Below, piece after piece: positions 48,810 through 61,530 of a DNA stretch of 64,000 nt. The stretch comes from Neckera pumila (taxonomy: Eukaryota; Streptophyta; Bryopsida; Hypnales; Neckeraceae), in NCBI GenBank assembly GCA_963969595.1, contig OZ018409.1:39135282-39199281 (forward strand). The letters run 5' to 3'. The position numbers and the translations under genes are program-made. Numbering within the stretch: the first letter of the stretch is position 1; the number at the start of each line of letters is the position of its first letter. The notes beneath the pieces were generated by a model. It did not search any database. It saw only the letters and a list, made by a program, of their open reading frames with translations, and had not been told where the DNA came from.

Positions 48810-49735
48810 GTAGTATAAGCTTCATTTGAGCAATTTGTGAGCAATTTGATCTAAATTGAGTTTAATTTCAACAATTTGACCTAATGTGAGCAATTTGAGT
48901 GTAATTGGAGCAATGTATCCTAATTTGAGCTTTATGTCAACAATTTGACTTAATGTGAGCAATTTGAGTGTAATTTGGAGCAATGTAACCTAATTTGAGC
49001 TTTATGTCAACAATTTGACTTCATGTGAACAATGTGAGCTTAATGTGAGCAATTTGAGTGTAATTTGAGCTTAATGTGAACAACTTGAGTGTAATTTGGA
49101 GCAATGTAACCTAATTTGACCTAATTTGAGCTTTATGTGAACAATTTGAGCTTAATGTGAACAATTTGAGTGTAATGTGAGCAATTTGAGTGTAATTTGG
49201 AGCAATGTAACCTAATTTGACTTAATTTGAGCTTTATGTCAACAATTTGAGTTTAATGTGAGCAATTTGAGTGTAATTTGGAGCAATGTAACCTAATTTG
49301 ACCTAATTTGAGCTTTATGTCAACAATTTGAGTGTAATGTGAGCAATTTAAGTGTAAGTTGGAGCAATGTAATCTAATTTGAGCTTTATGTCAACAATTT
49401 GACTTAATGTGAGCAATTTGAATGTAATTTGAGTAATGTAATCTCGTTTGAGCTTAATGTCAACAATTTGACCTAATGTGAGCAATTTGAGCTTAATGTG
49501 AGCAATGTAACCTAATTTGAGTTTAATGTGAGCAATTTAAGTGTAATTTGGAGCAATTTGACCTAATTTGATCATATAGTCAACAATTTGAGCTTAATAT
49601 GAACAATTTGAGTTTACTTTGAAGCAATGTAATCTAATTTGAGCTTAATGTCAATAATTTGACCTAATTTGAGCAATTTGAACATCATTTGATCTAATTT
49701 GGGCAATATGAGTTTCATTTGAACAATATGAGTCA
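48810..49735 (+). repeat. Degenerate AT-rich tandem array, about 70-bp higher-order unit
   Basis: Built from AATTTGAG, TAATGTGAGC and GGAGCAATGTAACC modules that recur in a roughly fixed order with a period near 70 bp, diverging toward the ends. It lies between the Helitron 5' end and its Rep-helicase gene. No coding capacity. Confidence 0.8.
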
Positions 49736-50143
49736 AATGTTATTAACGCAATGTTAACTAATGCCAGTAGTTTGTCCTACTTAGAATCGAATTTGAATAA
49801 CTTTAAGATTATTTGATGCAAACATAAACAATTGAATATAATTTCAATGGTTTGATCAATTTGGTGCACATTAATTTGAATTTGATCAATTTAGCCAAAT
49901 TTGACTTAAATTTTGAAATTGATGCCAACATCCAAAATTTTGTTGTTGAATATATGTTGATGTGTTATGGATGTTAAGAGACAAAAAATTTGGAGTGAGG
50001 TGGAGCATATTCAAGCGGTATATACTTTTGAAGTACAAGTTATATAGGTGCAATTTTAAACCCATTTTCTTTTTGTGATTTGAAAAGTTTCTACATTCTA
50101 AAGTATAAGTTTTAGGATTCAAGATTGTCATCTTTTGTAGACT

Positions 50144-53100
50144 ATGGCTCGGGTTTTGTTTACAATCGATGACTATGTAGATGTTGACATTGATAGTAAT
50201 GGATTTATGTCTATCCAATGTCCGAAATGTTTAGCATTTCGTTTTAGGAAAGAAAAAGCAACAATTTGTTGTTACAATGGCAAAGTTGCCAGTGAACACG
50301 TTAGCCATCCTACCGTTCATCCGATGCTCAATGAGCTTTTTATGGGTATTACACCCAATTCTAGAGGATTTCTTAAATCCATTAGAAAATATAATCAAGC
50401 ATTTGCGTTTACAAGTATGCGTAGTAAATTTCAATTTGGCCAGGCCGAGAGTCGAGGAGTATATACTTTTTGTGTAAATAGAGAGTTATGCCATCACATT
50501 GGAGATTTAGAACCCGAAATAGATTATGGTGCAAGATTTGCACAAATTTATTTTTTAGATGATGATTTGCATACCAATCGTCGCTTAGAGATTTTTGATG
50601 ATCTTGATCGTGAGACCATTAATAACATCCAAGAGGTTTTAGAATCAATCAATGCATTGGTTCGTGGGTTTAAGTCTTCATGTCATGTTCTTTTGGGAGG
50701 ACATAACATGGGACTCCGTATCTCCGGTGACACTCTTGCCGGTGAACATCATCGTCGATACAATCGACCTGTGGTTCCAGAGGTTGCTGCTATTGTTCTT
50801 GATGAACAACATTTAAAATCCGGTCGAGATATTATTCTTCACCAACAAGGTGGAGGTTTACATCGGATAAGGGAAATTGATCCAGCTTATGATGCTTTAT
50901 CCTACCCTTTGTTGTTTCCAGATGGTCGATGCGGGTGGTCACCCACTTTCAAAGCAAATACTGGAGTGACTTTAAAATCATTTGTCCAATATATGCTTCA
51001 TAAGCAACCCGAATCTAATGTACTAGATAGGGCCGGTAGATTATTCCAACAATATGTAGTAGATCAATATTTGCGTGTAGAACATGAAAACTTGCTTTTC
51101 ATTAGACATCATCAAGCAGAACTTCGAGCAGAATGTTATCAGGGCATTGTAGATGCTATGCACGACGACAATGCAAGACGCATTGGGCGTCGCATTGTTT
51201 TACCTGCAACATTCATTGGATCTCCTCGATACATGCAGAAACTTTTCCACAATAGTATGGTCTTAGTTAGATTTTTTCGGCAAACCGGATTTATTTGTCA
51301 CAATGACATGTAATCCAAATTGGTCCGAGATCATTAGTGAGCTTGAACCAGGTCAAAGTCCTCCTGATCGTCCAGATGTTGTAGTGCGTGTCTTTGAGCT
51401 CAAATTAAAAGCAATGATGGACGAAATCACAAAGAAAAATGTATTGGGGGAGACAATTGCTTTTTGTTATACTATTGAGTTTCAAAAGCATGGTCTCCCT
51501 CATGCTCACATTCTTCTTTGGTTGAAAGACAAGATCAACAATTGTGACCTTGTAGATAGAGTTGTATGTGCTGAGATTCCAGATTCGAATAGGCAACCGC
51601 AACTTTATGCTGCAGTTGCTAAGCACATGATGCACGGTCCATGTGGTTTGGATAATCCCAATTGTCCATGCATGGAGGATGGAAAATGCTCCAAGCATTA
51701 TCCAATGCAATCTCGAGATATCACCGAGATGGATGGTGATGGTCATGTTTTATATCGTCGTCAAAATGACACTCGCTATGTTGAAAAACGTACACGAAGT
51801 CAAATTGTCCATTTAGACAATCGATGGGTTGTGCCATACAATCCATATTTAATAGGTCGTTTTAATTGCCATATTAATGTAGAGGTTTGCAGTTCAGTAA
51901 AAACTGTGAAATACCTCCATAAATATATTTTTAAAGGGCCAGATTGGGGCGTTGTAGAAACAGATGAGGTTGTTGATGAGATTAAGGAATTTTTAGAGGG
52001 ACGCTATGTTGCCGCACAAGAAGCATGTTGGAGGCTCTTTGGTTTTGAAACCAACAATAAGAGTCATAGTATTTGTCGTTTACCCATTCATCTTCCCGGT
52101 CAACAATATGTTACCTTCCAAGAAGGAACATCTTTGCAATCAGTGATTGATCAAAACACTAAAACCAAACTTACAGAGTTTTTTGAACTCAATCGCCGCA
52201 TTCGTGCCTTGATTGCTTCTGGCAATCAAAGCAATCATATGCTTCTTCGATACATGGATCTTCCATTGCACTATAAGTGGAATGAGAAGAAAAATTTGTG
52301 GGAAAGAAGACAACGCAAGATAAAAGTTTTTGGTAGAATAAATATGGTTCCTGTAGGTACCGAATTATTTTACCTGCGTTTGTTGTTGACTCATGTTGAG
52401 GCACCAACTTCCTTTGATGACCTATTTTGTTTTCAAGATACGGTACATCCAACGTACAAAGCCGCTTGCATTGCAAGAGGACTTTTACATGATGATGGTA
52501 AATGGGACAATTGTCTCCAGGAGGCAACCATCATTGCATTGCCTAGACAAATTCGACGATTGTTTGCAACGCTTCTTGTGTTTTGACAACCATTGGATCC
52601 TCTTGGTTTGTTGAGGAGACATATTGACGCTATGTCTGATGATTGGTGTAATGATCAAAATCGCTATAGCAAAGCAATTTTGTCCATTAATGAACATTTA
52701 TCATTTAATGCTAACGCATTGAAGATTTTTTTGACATTCAAGATTTGAATGAATTTGGTTATTCAAATGTTATTGATGTTGTTGATGATGTCAATGACAA
52801 CAGTAACTTAGATAATTTAAATATTAACTTTATAGTAGAAGACGTGGACAAATTAAATGAAGAACAACGCATTGTTTTCAATACAGTTATTAATGCCATT
52901 TTAGAACCTCATCCTCCGTGTAAGTTGTTTTTCTTGGATGGCCCTGGGGGTACCGGCAAGACTTTTGTATACAATACTATATTAGGTTATCTTCGGGGTC
53001 GTGGTATTAAATGTATGGCAATGGCAACAAGTGGAATTGCTGCTTGTCTTTTGCAAGAAGGACGAACAGCACATTCTTCTCTTGCCATTCCATTACAATT

Positions 53101-54194
53101 GCATGAAAAATCAACATGTTCGATTAGTGCCCAATCATCATTAGCTAAAAGTTTGCATGAAATACAATTAACTGTACTTGATGAAGCTTGTGCTGGACAT
53201 AGATTTATGATCGAAGCAATAGATCGATCATTGCGAGATATTCGAGGTATTGATACTCCAAATGGTGGTCTTGTAGTTTTATATGGTGGTGATTTCCGCC
53301 AAACTTTACCTGTCGTTGTAGGTGGAGGTTGTAAGCAAAATGTTGAAGCTTGCTTGCGACGTTCATATTTGTTTCCGCTAATGCAACATTTTCATTTGAC
53401 CACTAATATGCGTTTACAGAGTCAACCAGATTTTCAACAATTTTTATTAAATATTGGTGAAGGCAAAACCGGTTCAGAGGTAGAGCTACCGGTTGGGATG
53501 GTTGCGCATAAAAATTCTCTAAATGGACTCATTGATGCAATTTTTGATGATCCGGTTGATTTCTCTAAGCGTGTAATTTTGGTTGTCCGAAATGATGATG
53601 CCCAAGAAATCAACCGTAAAATTTCTGACCGTATGCCTGGTGATGTGCATCAATGTTTTAGCGTTGATTTTATTCACGAAAATGATGAACATGTCCATCA
53701 TTATCCAGTAGAGTTTTTAAATTCTCTACATCTTAGTGGTTTGCCACCTCATCAATTAAATCTTAAATGTGGTCAATATGTGATGTTGCTAAGAAACTTA
53801 AATCCGGCAAAAGGTTTGTGCAATGGTAGTCGCTTACGTTTGTTACAAGTATCTCTATCTGTATTATTGTGTTAAAATTGTGGAAGGGCGTCATCGTGGC
53901 CAAGAAGTGTTGATTCCAAGAATCACACATCATTGCAATGATAGTCGCTTGCCATTTACACTATGTCGGAGACAATTTCCTATCACTGGTGCTTTTGCAA
54001 TGACAATCAATAAATTGCAGGGTCAATCATGTAATCGAGTCGGCATTTATCTTTGAAATGAAGTATTTAGCCATGGTCAATTATATGTGGCTTTGTCTCG
54101 TGGTAGACATCCTGCAAACATTAAGGTTGCTAATGATAATTCACATGCCGTGGGAACGGTAAAAAATGTGGTTTACCATGAGGTTTTTACATGA
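50144..54194 (+). pseudogene. Helitron Rep-helicase (RepHel), degenerate
   Basis: Start ATG at 50144. N-terminal zinc-finger-like segment (CPKCLAFRFRKE ... CCYNGKV). The Rep domain carries the HUH motif in GLPHAHILLWL (His codons at 51501 and 51507) and the two-tyrosine YLHKY motif (codons 51912-51926). The Pif1-type SF1 helicase has Walker A GPGGTGKT (about 52943-52966), Walker B VLDEA and GGDFRQTLPVV. It ends in the conserved LYVALSRG block and a TGA at 54192-54194. Lesions: frameshifts near 51290 (within ITMTCNP-type text), near 52727 (T-run) and near 53855, and stops TGA 52584-52586 and TGA about 54054. The protein is recognisable for nearly its full expected length, so the decay is recent. 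Confidence 0.9.
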
Positions 54195-54919
54195 CATTGT
54201 CTTGGAGATTCTTATATATTTACACCTGAATCAGGTGGATGGAAAAGTTAAGAGTTTGTTTCAAACTCTGCATGTTTAGGGTTCATGCACGCTTCGGCGA
54301 CGTCCCCTTCCATCCAAATGCATTCTTTTGGTGTCCATTATTATTTCATTGTCTCAATTGAGACAGCATATCATATCAATAAATATGGTAGGATGATATT
54401 TGTAGCCATTTTGCTACTTTCTTTTATAGTCAATGGAAGATTATTCCAATGCATGCATCTTTTGATGCAAATCTATTTATAAAATTTATCACTTTTCTTT
54501 GAGAGTATGCAAATAGCCAAATATGCAAAGATTCTAATGTATAAATTTTAACTTGGATATATCTTTTTTTTATATTCTAGATTGCAATATATTCAAATGA
54601 TTATGAAGATATTTATAATTTACTATTTGGATCTTTTGAATATCTTTTAAGTATCTTAAATATTATTTAAATCTTTTATTTTGTAATAAAATTTATCATA
54701 TAAAGATTTTTGCTTAATTACTTTCTATTGCACTATAAATATATTTTCAAAGAATATTGTATGAAGATGTCAATATTTTCCTTTAGAAATTATACATAGT
54801 TACTTTATTTATCTACATTCTATCACATGAATAATTGATGAAAGTAATATCTTTTATGCGTAGCAAAGCAAGCGCCAACCGCTAGTTATAGAATGAAATG
54901 ATAAGGGAAGCAACACTTC

Positions 54920-54977
54920 AAATGTTCTACACCATTGATCTTGAAAGATCTTAGAAGATCAATGGTGATGAACATTT
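54920..54977. repeat. Small hairpin beside the Helitron 3' end
   Basis: Arms AAATGTTCTACACCATTGAT and its inverted partner (54955-54977) with a 12-bp loop. It lies 35 bp outside the Helitron. Confidence 0.6.
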
Positions 54978-55052
54978 AGAAAATCAGTTCAACGTGGTGT
55001 TGCAGTGGGGCTGCTCTTAATAAGGTTAGACCACCTATACCTAATCACTTAA

Positions 55053-55614
55053 CCCTTTAAGGACTGGTCGACCACTTTTGGGTTGATTTTACGACTTTGG
55101 GTCTCCTACTATTTATAGAACATCTGATTTCAAAAAAACTCAAAGAAGAACGCAATTAGAGTATCTTCATCACTCCTAATTGAGCCAATTCTAAGAGAAT
55201 GCATGCAAAATCGAGTGAGTTGTGCTTGTTTAAACTTGAAATGGCCTAACCTTTCATATTGGAGTTTTCAAAGAAAAATGCATATTTTATGTAAAAGACA
55301 ACTATATATGTGCGAAGGAATTAGCCAAAAGGTTTTTGGTCGATATACCAAATTTATGTCCAATTGTAGCAAACCCTAATTAGAACTAGTGCCAAAGGGT
55401 GTTTATGACACATCAATCTTCAAAGAGTAATTACAAGGATGTAAACCATTGGATCACTTTTATTTTTTGTTTGCTTCAAGGATTTGACCCATAGAACCAA
55501 TTTATACAATTTGATCTAGAATTACATCTTTGAAGAGGGCATGAAACAACACTTTTTCATAAATGTATGCAAAAACTACGCCTGCCCCCTAAATCGACTA
55601 TGGTCCTTAAAGGG
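55053..55614. mobile_element. TTAA-flanked element, subfamily C
   Basis: 562 bp between TTAA 55049-55052 and TTAA 55615-55618, with inverted ends CCCTTTAAGGACTGG and CCCTTTAAGGACCAT. Shorter than, and internally unlike, subfamilies A and B. No coding capacity. Confidence 0.75.
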
Positions 55615-55618
55615 TTAA

Positions 55619-57130
55619 GTAACTGTGGCATAGATGGTGAGGAGTTGATTGTGATGGAGATTTTTCCCATGTAGGGAGATAGAAAATATTGAGATTGCAA
55701 AATTTTCAGAATTTTTTTCGCAAAACTCAAAGTTCTGTGAATTTTGGGAGCCAAAAAGTGTTCAAAACTAGTAATCAATATCTAGATTCTTCCAATTTCG
55801 ATCTTTCAAAAATAAGCTTCTTATTTTCTTCTTTCTTGCTATGTTTTGCATACTTTAGGACATATGTCATGATCTTATTAGTTCCAACCTTAAAAAAGAG
55901 TAAAAAACACATTACAAGCCTTGATTGGAAATAGGGGCACTATTGGTTGGGCATTGGTCCCTGGTTGGAAATGGGCGGTCTGACCTTATGCGCTTGTTAG
56001 GAAATGGTTTAGGAAACCAACAAACCTGGTTTCGTATTTTTTGAACTTGTATGAATATAATACAAAATTTTTGAAAACAACTACATAAGTGCATTTATCA
56101 GTGTGGACACAAGACTAACATTAAAGTGGGCACAGAAACACCCATAAGCGACACATTGTAAGCTTGGATCACATAAATGTGATTGGCCGACACAAAAATC
56201 TTATAACAATGACAACTTTTTTGAATACTTTTTGACTACTTTGGATCCCCACCTATCCACTTTAGGGCCGCTCACGTGTAGATTTAGGTCCTTTTCTAGA
56301 TGTCCATAAATGACTCTTGGATGAAAGTACACTACACTAGGTACGATTTTGGCAAAAATCAGGAGTACTTTTGAGTATACATTTACTCCTCAAACTACTC
56401 AAAGTATTTTAGTGGAAAAACTATTATAACATGTGGAAACTTTAAGTCAATGATTGTAGAATCTTACCTATACAAATTAACATACTTGAAGACTAGGATT
56501 AATGGAATTTGAAAATGTTAAATGGAAATAATGCTGAAAATTTAAAACTAAATGTACCATAAGTACTTTTTCACAAATAGAGGCAAAAAAAAAGTCATAA
56601 ATATATTCAGAATTTTGGAGTCTGACTTCCAAATTCTAGTAGATATTGCAATTATGATCTTACTATCACCAAGAATCCCTTGCATAGTAATTACAATACC
56701 ATTGTGCAAACTATTTTGCCTTTTCAATTGTTCATTTGGCCTCTATAAAGTACTTTGTCCTTTTTTTGCAAAAATGATGTACTTTTTTTGTTGATAAAGT
56801 ACTGAGTAAAGGATGGTTGAAACACTGGATTGGGTTAGAATGTGGTAAAATACCTTCTCCACAAGATTACTTACAATTGTTATCAAATAAAAGGTCAAAA
56901 CAATGTTTATGTTTATTTCTAAAAAGGACTTTTATATAAATACGTCCTCCAAAAGTACTTTCGTGATATACTTTTTAGGGGGACATAGTGTACTTTCACC
57001 CTCTTGTTACATTTAGGTGCTTCTATCTTAGATAGCTTGAGCAGGGTGCTTTGAGAACTTTATAGGACAATATTTTAACTTTATAGAATAAGGTAATTGC
57101 ACCTATAAATTGTTTGAATAAACATTTAAG
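55619..57130. other. AT-rich intergenic DNA, nothing recognised
   Basis: No supported gene or bounded repeat on either strand. Confidence 0.45.
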
Positions 57131-57132
57131 CA

Positions 57133-57370
57133 ATGATGTTAATGTGCGAGCGCGGAGACGAAGCCTACTAACCTTGCATCTAATTGTAGGTATGTATTTA
57201 CAACCATTTGAAGGTGTTTATAATCTATCTATCTATCTATATCTATATCTATATATAAATAATAGATACACTATAACATAAAAAGAATTTATAATATAGA
57301 TTTATATAATATAGACACCTTTATCTATAGAAGGTTTTTATTATGTAAACTCCTAGGGTCATCAACGATG
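57133..57370. mobile_element. Small MITE, copy 2
   Basis: Shares ordered text with the copy at 57371-59045: CTAATTGTAGGTATGTA, ACAACCATTTGAAG, TATAGACACC and CTCCTAG. An ATCT microsatellite lies at about 57222-57262. The two copies are adjacent and in the same orientation. Confidence 0.5.
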
Positions 57371-59045
57371 CTAGGACATGAGCACAGAGATAGGAGCCTA
57401 CAAGCCTCACTAGAAGAAACCCACCTTTTTGTGGTGTTTTGAATAAATAAGTAACGTTTTCATTAACTGATCAATGCGTTACAAATTTTGAGTCTGTAGG
57501 AGGTAGATTTCTACTAGATGTTGAAAAAGACGTTGGGATGTTAAAGCAAAAATAGGTGGATGACATAGGAGGACATGTATATTTTTTTGAACATCAAATA
57601 AAACATGGTCACATTTATTAAAACGTCCCTCAAAACAAGGAAGTGCCACAATTGGGGATTTTGGATTTACAATGGATAAATTTTTGTAAATTAATGTAGG
57701 TTGAGGTAAAACGCAAATTGGATGTGAAAAACATAGGGAAAGGGTAGCCATGTGGTATGCTTTGAAAAGAAAGGAAATGGATGGATGTACCTTATGGATG
57801 AAAAGAGCAACTCTTTATATAAGTGAGTTGGTAGGAAGTAAGACAATTTTTGTGGGATATGTAAAGCAAAATTTTTATTTAAAGTGAAATGTCTAAAAAA
57901 ATATCTATATGTTTGGAAAAACGTCTAGATGTCTGCAATAACGTCTAGATGTCAAAAAAATGTCCAAATGCAATGCGGTCAATTCCCATCTTTGAATTAT
58001 CCCATATCTTTTGTCATGGACAGACAATGGATAAAGTATAGAAGGGACCTCTCTATCCTTCATTCCCACTAAATATCAAAAAAGTAATTACTTGACTTTG
58101 TCATAAAAAATTCTTTTGATGGTACATGGTAAATTCTTGCTAAATTTGACAATTTTTCTTGTTCATTTTTTTGACTTTCTTTTAAATAATAATTTTGTGC
58201 CTACCCTGCCTAATAGATATGGTATGCACCAATTGATGTTTTTGAAAATGTCTAGATGTCTAAGTTGACATTGCTAAAAACATGATTAAAAATACCAAAT
58301 TGGATGAAAAATTCCCTCATGTCATTGCCTGCTTGGCACGCACTGAGGTGGAATCTACGTGGCATATACGTGGAGCATTTGAGACACCCGTTTCCTACAA
58401 TTGTTTTCATCAACAAGTTGGCATCACCGCGTGTTTTTTTGTTTTTGTTTTTTTTATATAATTTTGGACGTTCCAAAAACGTCACATGTGACTGATTTTA
58501 GGTGAACTTAAAGTTGACACACCTTCAATTGAAAAAAATATTAGAAGAGAGTTGAGGGCAAGGGAGGGTTGCAAGTTATCTTGATTTCCCACAATTTGGG
58601 AACTTGCCATAGCAACATCAACCTAATGTGGTCGAGGGAGTGCCATGTCAGATATTTTTAGTTTTTAATTTTAAAAGGAAAAAAATCATTTTTTAGTTAA
58701 TTATATATATTGAAAAAGAAAATTTTGACAGCGCTATTGCTGGTTCAAAACATAGGAACATGCAAGGGGATTAAGCTTGAAATGACCCTCCCTTGCCTTC
58801 AAATCTCCTCCGATGACTTTCACATTTTCTAAAACACCACATAAAATGCGGGTTTTTTCTAGTGCCTTGAATCTAGTTGTAGATATGTACCTACAACCAT
58901 TTGAAGCTTTTTATAGGTACATTATTACATGGAAAGAGTCTAGATGACATAAATATAGATAATATAGACACCTATAACCGTAGAAAGTGTCTATAATACA
59001 GACTCCTAAACTCATAGGCTTATAGATTTTATGCTCACATGCTAA
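57371..59045. mobile_element. Small MITE, copy 3, split by a CACTA element
   Basis: Left part 57371-57407 (GCTAGGACATGAGC ... CAAGCCT) and right part 58868-59045 (TGAATCTAGTTGTAG ... GCTCACATGCTAA). The ends are imperfect inverted repeats of the same type as copy 1. Deleting the insertion leaves CAAGCCTTGAATC, which parallels CTAACCTTGCATC in copy 2. Confidence 0.55.
57408..58864. mobile_element. CACTA (En/Spm) non-autonomous element
   Basis: 1,457 bp with ends CACTAGAAGAAACCCAC and, inverted, CACTAGAAAAAACCCGC. Both ends continue into a GTGGTGTTTT-type match. It is flanked by a 3-bp duplication, CCT (57405-57407 and 58865-58867). The CACTA terminus and 3-bp duplication are diagnostic of the superfamily. 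Subterminal ACGTCTAGATGTC repeats are present. No transposase. Confidence 0.85.
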
Positions 59046-59049
59046 TTCT

Positions 59050-60109
59050 TTCCATCAAATCTTACACTTTTTTTTGCAAATCAATTAAAACTACGAAGTT
59101 GGAGAAGTTTTGAAGTTTTATCTTCAAAATTCATTGGAAAAATATCTATAAATAGTTAAAAAAATTGATCAAATAGATACTATCTACTCATCATGTTACA
59201 TATTTCCTCAATTGTAAAATATAGAACTTACATTGTATAATACATTTGGGTTTTGACCAAAATCCTTAGATCTTTAGGGATTAAAGCTATGTGAGTAGGT
59301 TCAGGGCTTTAGTTAATAGATGTCCATGCATTAAACAGAACATCTTTACTTAGAATCAACGTAGAAGGAGATTAATACTATAATTATATGTTGATAGCAT
59401 ACTAGCATACTATCCAATGTAATTTCACTTACAATCCTCAAAATTCTCTTGCATTGAGTATAAATTTCATTAAATAAAATTTGTACACTAAGTTGCACAT
59501 ATTAAAGTGAATTTACAAGTCCATATTTGCCCTTAAGGCGTTGCAAATAGGCCATATAGTAATAGTGTTCAATCAACATCAATTGTTGAATTCATCCAAA
59601 AGCGAAAAATGATAAAAGTAAAAAAAAAAAAATTATAGTTTTAGGACTACTCAATCATTAAGGTTTAGATGGAAAATAACCCTAAGATATTTTTCTATTA
59701 CAAATTCAAACTTGATGCAGTTCAAGGTACATAAGCAATGTAAATAAGAGGTCTTCTAAATGTTTCATTAGATTTGACACTTTCTCCTATTGTAAGCGCT
59801 TTAACAACTATATTGTGTCCTTGTTTTTCATATCATTGTAGAGCCTTATTTGAATGTTCTAATACTAAGTCTCTCAATTAGAGAAAGATATTGATTCAAA
59901 TTCAGAATAAAATGATCAGTGATAGAATATTTGCTTCTAATGAAAAAACAATTTTGATTATATAGAAGGCCTTTTGGGGACATGTAGTTTTGGGTCTCCT
60001 TTTGTAGTTGCATGTAGTTGATATCTTTGTGACTGCTACTTGCTTGTTTGTAATTACATTTGTAGAAATTCAAAATGTGACCTTCACTAATAGTTTATAA
60101 CAACAAAGA
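59050..60109. other. AT-rich intergenic DNA, nothing recognised
   Basis: A possible orphan right end of a TTAA element (CTTTAGGGATTAA) lies at about 59273-59285 without a partner. No gene supported. Confidence 0.4.
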
Positions 60110-60410
60110 GACCCTAGATGTGTTAGAGGGGATTTGAGGGCCTTGGGGGGCTACAAGTTCCCCTACGTTCACAGATTGCGGGAACATAACTGCAACAGCT
60201 AGTGGACGTTGCACAACAACTGCCACGTCATTCTTGAAAAAGTCATTTTTTTTGCTTAAAATGATATTTGGCAAATTTTTTTTTTTTTTTAAAAAACCCT
60301 TTGATAGCCCGTACTGCTGTTCACAGGGTTGGGCCAAATTTGGAAATGGGCCTGAAACGGCCCTTTAAGGCTCCCAAATCCCCTCTAATGATTTTTCTAA
60401 AGGATTTGTC
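60110..60410. mobile_element. Relic of the CACTA element's terminal region
   Basis: Shares the order of landmarks with 58545-58840: a GAGGGGATTTGAGGGC block, GGGAAC, TGCCACGTCA, a long A/T run, a GCTGTTC-type block, then an inverted CCCAAATCCCCTCTAATGA. The two outer blocks are inverted repeats. CACTA termini are lost. Confidence 0.45.
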
Positions 60411-61530
60411 GATACATGTTTTCATATGAAGTACACTATTATATTCAACAATTGAGTGAATTCATTTACAAAATGTCAAAAATCGTGCACCAAAAACATA
60501 CGTCTCTTCAAAAAAATAGAAGGCTTTCACTTACAATTGTTTGTACAGAGAAGGTATGTGTGAGGTACTTTTTCACTAACTTTTATTTTTTGTCAAGTAC
60601 CAGTAGTATAGGGGTTCATTCGTGGATAAGCCAACGTAGTCTATCGTTAGTGCGTCTAATGTCACTTTTAAAGTAGATTTAGGTCATGTGTAAACTAACT
60701 TAGTGAATCATACCTGGAAACTTTATTCTTATACTTCTATTTTTTTTTTCTTTCTTTATTCCCAGGTTCTCTCAATTTGGTGGACAGTCCATTACCACTA
60801 ATGCACACACAATGCTCTATGAGTCCCTGTCTTATATAATATTCTAGGGTGGGCAACACATCTTTGGCAACACGTCAGGCTGGGCAACACGTCATATACA
60901 TGGATGCAGCCTATGATCTAATCATATATATACAAGATAATACTTTTAAAGTATATAAATAATTCATTAATTAACACCTTTTTTTGTGTTGGACAACAAG
61001 GCTAGTAATTGTTCTTTATGAGCTTTTTGAATCTATGTGCAGAATGACTACACGTGGCAGTCTCAGTAGGCAACACGTCCAATATGCAAAGTATGAAATG
61101 TTTAGGACAAAATACCAGGTTCTTGGTCTTTGAGCTTTTCCTTCTTTGAGTTTTGGTCAACATGTCTTAGGACAACAAGTCCAAAACCACAGGTAAGTCG
61201 TTCCTAAAACGTGCACAAATATACATTCAAACCCTAATCCATACATACAAATTTGAAATCCAAAATTTTAGTTTAATTTATGAACTGTGGGGTCTATAAT
61301 CATTCACAGTCTCGTAATTTGTCCCAAACTAGGGTCACGGCCCAAGGGTCGTTTGAAAAATTTAGACTTTTATTTTATTTTGTTTTAATCAAGGACAAAT
61401 TAGACTTAAGTCCGTGATTTTTGACCCTATGATCGTGCCAAAGGACCTAAGACCGTGGGCCAGTCCTATGACCGGGGGTCTGAACCCAAGACCGTGGCTA
61501 ATAACCGGGCAACATGTCAATACCGTGATC
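60411..61530. other. Non-coding DNA with GGCAACACGTC motif cluster
   Basis: Degenerate GGGCAACACGTC motifs occur near 60852, 60866, 60883, 61070, 61151 and 61508. AAGACCGTGGGCC / ATGACCGGGGGTC repeats lie at 61455-61500. No gene supported. Confidence 0.4.

Larger units (their letters stand above)
48077..54885 (+). mobile_element. Helitron, full length, 6.8 kb
   Basis: The 5' end is TCATACTACTAAAATCAC, preceded by A (48076), matching the TC-type Helitron start. The 3' end is CTAG (54882-54885), followed by T (54886). An imperfect hairpin (GCGTAGC ... GCAAGCGC) lies about 10 bp before it. That gives insertion between A and T with no target duplication, as expected for Helitrons. Contents in order are a palindrome cluster, an 11-bp tandem repeat, about 900 bp of degenerate tandem repeats, and the Rep-helicase gene. 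The gene is broken, so the element is not autonomous now. The orientation is supported independently by gene direction. Confidence 0.85.

Noticed and set aside
57222..57262. (ATCT)n microsatellite as a separate element
   Set aside because: Ordinary simple repeat within the MITE copy; noted there only.
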